This document shows positions 11,261 to 13,242 of a stretch of DNA of 13,242 nt, one piece after another. Origin of the DNA: Burkholderiales bacterium (GTDB lineage Bacteria > Pseudomonadota > Gammaproteobacteria > Burkholderiales > Usitatibacteraceae); contig JANXWW010000008.1 in assembly GCA_025350945.1 (NCBI GenBank), positions 1 to 13,242 of the forward strand. Direction: 5' to 3'. The notes beneath the pieces are model-generated. The model was not told where the DNA came from. It ran no database searches and saw nothing but the letters and a program-made list of their open reading frames with translations. How positions within the stretch are numbered: position 1 is the stretch's first letter; every line of letters begins with the position of its first letter. Both the position numbers and the translations under genes were made by a program.

Positions 11261-13242
11261 ATGAAGAAAATTGTTTTAGCACTGACATGTGCCAGTATTT
11301 TTTTTATTTTTATGGGTTCAGCGCACGCACAATTCATCACGCCTCAGTCGAATCTTGTGATCGAAAATATTCCACCGATACCCGAAGCGCTTACCAAAAA
11401 AGTGGAAGCGTATACGCAATTCAAACCATCATCGATTATTGCGTGGCATCCCACCGACGGCAGCATTCTGGTGCGAATGCGCTTGAATAACAGCAATCAA
11501 TTGCATCTGGTGAAGTCCCCCGGTGCCAAGCCGGAGCCATTGACTGACTTTCAGGACGCGGTCAGTAATGCTACGTTCCAACCGAAAAAAGGTGAGTACC
11601 TTTTATTCTCGCGGGCGAACGGCGGTGATGAGGTATTTCGACTTTACCGGATGGAATTGGCAACAAAAAATATCACGCCCGTTTCGCCAGTTGGTGAGCG
11701 CGCAGAAAGCCCATCCTGGAATCGTGCGGGAACGCGCATTGTGTTCACGACGGCCTCTGTTGACAGCAAAGAAAACTCGCCGTCGTTGCAAGACGCAGCC
11801 GCTCGTAAAGCCACGACAAAAGTCTACATTGCCGATCCACTTAAACCAGAATCAGCAAAAGTCGTGGCGACATTTGATGGCGGTGGTTTTTCTGCGTTTC
11901 GATTCTCACCGGACGAAAAATCGCTCGCGTATCTTGAATATGTTTCAGCCAACGAATCGCATTTGTGGATGATGGATATTGCGACTGGCAAGAAGACACG
12001 TATTACACCGGCACCGAAGGCGGGTGCCATTACAGCAAACGTGGCCTATGGCGAACCGCGCTTTTCACGCGACGGAAAAAGAATTTATACCGTATCAGAT
12101 CGCGACAACGAATTTCGTCGCTTGATTGCCATTGACATCGCGGGTGGAAAAAATGCGGGCAAGGAAACAGTTCTCACCGCGCATTTGAAATTCGATGTTG
12201 ATGATTTCAGCATCTCGAACAAAGCAAAGCGCATTGCATTTACGACCAACGAAGAAGGCTCGTCAGTACTGCGTTTTCTTGATCTGGAAACAGGCAAAGA
12301 GTTGCCGCGCCCTGCGTTGCTAACCGGCGAAATTTCGGGTTTGCGTTGGAAAGGTGGTAGCGATGATGCAGACGATTTGGCTGAAAACAGCGAAAAGGGT
12401 GCAGAAAATGAATTAGCCTTCAATCTGACCTCCGCACGCTCACCTGGCGAAGTTTATTCGATGGATATAGCGGCACCAAAAGTAACCCGCTGGACGAACG
12501 GCTCTAGCGCTAATTTGAATCCAATGGATTTTGTTGAGCCAAAACTGGTGCAGTGGAAATCATTCGATGGCTTGAAAATTTCGGGCTTTGTTTATCAGCC
12601 CGACGCCAGGAACTTTCAGGGCAAGCGCCCGGTGATTATCAATATCCACGGAGGACCCGAAGGACAGGCGCGTCCCGGCTTTATCGCGCGCAACAACTAC
12701 ATGGTGAACGAACTGGGCATTGCGATTATCTTTCCGAATGTGCGGGGTTCGTCTGGATTTGGCAAAACATTTTTAGCGATGGACAACGGCAAGAAACGCG
12801 AAGATTCCGTTAAGGATATTGGTGCATTATTTGACTGGATCAAAGACCAGCCTGATCTGGACGCAAGCAAAGTATTAGTTACCGGTGGCAGCTACGGCGG
12901 CTATATGGCGCTCGCGGTGGCCACCCATTACGCGGATCGTATTGTCGGCACCATTGATACGGTAGGCATTTCAAATTTCGTCACATTTTTAGCCAACACA
13001 GAAAGCTATCGCCGCGATTTGCGTCGCGTGGAATACGGCGACGAGCGCGATCCGGACATGAAAAAATTCCTCGAAAATATCTCGCCACTCAACAACGCTG
13101 AAAAAATCAAGAAGCCTTTGTTTGTCGTACAAGGAAAAAATGATCCACGCGTGCCCTACACCGAAGCGCTGCAAATCGTTGAGCAGGTAAAAAAGCAAAA
13201 TGTGCCAGTATGGTTTTTAATGGCTAACGACGAAGGCCACGG
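11261..13242 (+). CDS. S9-family serine peptidase (prolyl oligopeptidase / acylaminoacyl-peptidase type), 3' partial
   Basis: Open from ATG 11261 to the window end: 660 full codons and two bases of the next. A Sec signal peptide is visible (MKK, hydrophobic core, cleavage after AHA at residue 23), so the enzyme is periplasmic or secreted. Residues about 50-400 form a TolB-like beta-propeller (repeated units such as SWNRAGTRIVFTT, FRFSPDEKSLAYL, PRFSRDGKRIYTV), which restricts access to small peptides. The C-terminal alpha/beta-hydrolase contains HGGPEGQ (oxyanion region), NVRGSSGFGK, nucleophile Ser544 in GGSYGG, Asp628 in GKNDPRVP, and His660 in DEGHG, completing the triad at the very last codon. 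Probably 25-40 residues are missing. GGAAAG (11250-11255), 5 bases before the ATG, is the ribosome site. Family assignment is secure; substrate preference is not. Confidence 0.95.
   Translation, partial: MKKIVLALTCASIFFIFMGSAHAQFITPQSNLVIENIPPIPEALTKKVEAYTQFKPSSIIAWHPTDGSILVRMRLNNSNQLHLVKSPGAKPEPLTDFQDAVSNATFQPKKGEYLLFSRANGGDEVFRLYRMELATKNITPVSPVGERAESPSWNRAGTRIVFTTASVDSKENSPSLQDAAARKATTKVYIADPLKPESAKVVATFDGGGFSAFRFSPDEKSLAYLEYVSANESHLWMMDIATGKKTRITPAPKAGAITANVAYGEPRFSRDGKRIYTVSDRDNEFRRLIAIDIAGGKNAGKETVLTAHLKFDVDDFSISNKAKRIAFTTNEEGSSVLRFLDLETGKELPRPALLTGEISGLRWKGGSDDADDLAENSEKGAENELAFNLTSARSPGEVYSMDIAAPKVTRWTNGSSANLNPMDFVEPKLVQWKSFDGLKISGFVYQPDARNFQGKRPVIINIHGGPEGQARPGFIARNNYMVNELGIAIIFPNVRGSSGFGKTFLAMDNGKKREDSVKDIGALFDWIKDQPDLDASKVLVTGGSYGGYMALAVATHYADRIVGTIDTVGISNFVTFLANTESYRRDLRRVEYGDERDPDMKKFLENISPLNNAEKIKKPLFVVQGKNDPRVPYTEALQIVEQVKKQNVPVWFLMANDEGH

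Overview
The window (13,242 bases) reads as a densely packed, ordinary bacterial chromosome segment. It most likely comes from a betaproteobacterium or a closely related proteobacterium. The main clue is the block xseB-ispA-dxs on the minus strand with a Rieske-type oxygenase alpha subunit diverging from xseB; I recall this arrangement from Betaproteobacteria, but I could not check it here. The genes are mostly housekeeping or broadly distributed accessory metabolism. I see no transposase, integrase, phage gene, CRISPR array, tRNA or rRNA.

Layout. Bases 1-2818 (+): a 5'-truncated OYE-family ene-reductase (NamA/XenA-like), a Nu-class glutathione transferase (YfcG-like) and a YcaQ/AlkX-type DNA glycosylase gene interrupted by one in-frame TAA. 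These are closely spaced and probably form one transcription unit for handling electrophiles and DNA damage. Bases 2969-3221 (+): a dodecin followed by a textbook intrinsic terminator. Bases 3264-3665 (+): a DUF3224 protein. Bases 3862-4278 (-): a small secreted Pro/Ala-rich protein of unknown function whose stop codon lies in a 12-bp tandem repeat. Bases 4467-4883 (-): an unrecognised small membrane protein. Bases 4943-8048 (-): dxs, ispA and xseB, transcribed in the order xseB-ispA-dxs. This is the DOXP-pathway entry enzyme, the farnesyl diphosphate synthase and the exonuclease VII small subunit. Bases 8357-13242 (+): the Rieske oxygenase subunit, a DMT-family (EamA) exporter, a 3-mercaptopyruvate sulfurtransferase (SseA-like) and an S9-family serine peptidase that runs off the window end right after its catalytic histidine.

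The isoprenoid genes form a real functional unit: Dxs makes DXP, and IspA condenses the resulting IPP/DMAPP into FPP. The Rieske gene and its downstream neighbours are closely spaced (10, 32 and 24 bases), so they may be co-transcribed, but no shared pathway is evident.

I did not find a convincing undescribed system. The items most worth a second look are the in-frame stop in ycaQ, the 12-bp repeat that puts four in-frame stop codons at the end of the secreted-protein gene, the orphan Rieske oxygenase with a terminator-like hairpin in its leader, and the two unrecognised small genes.
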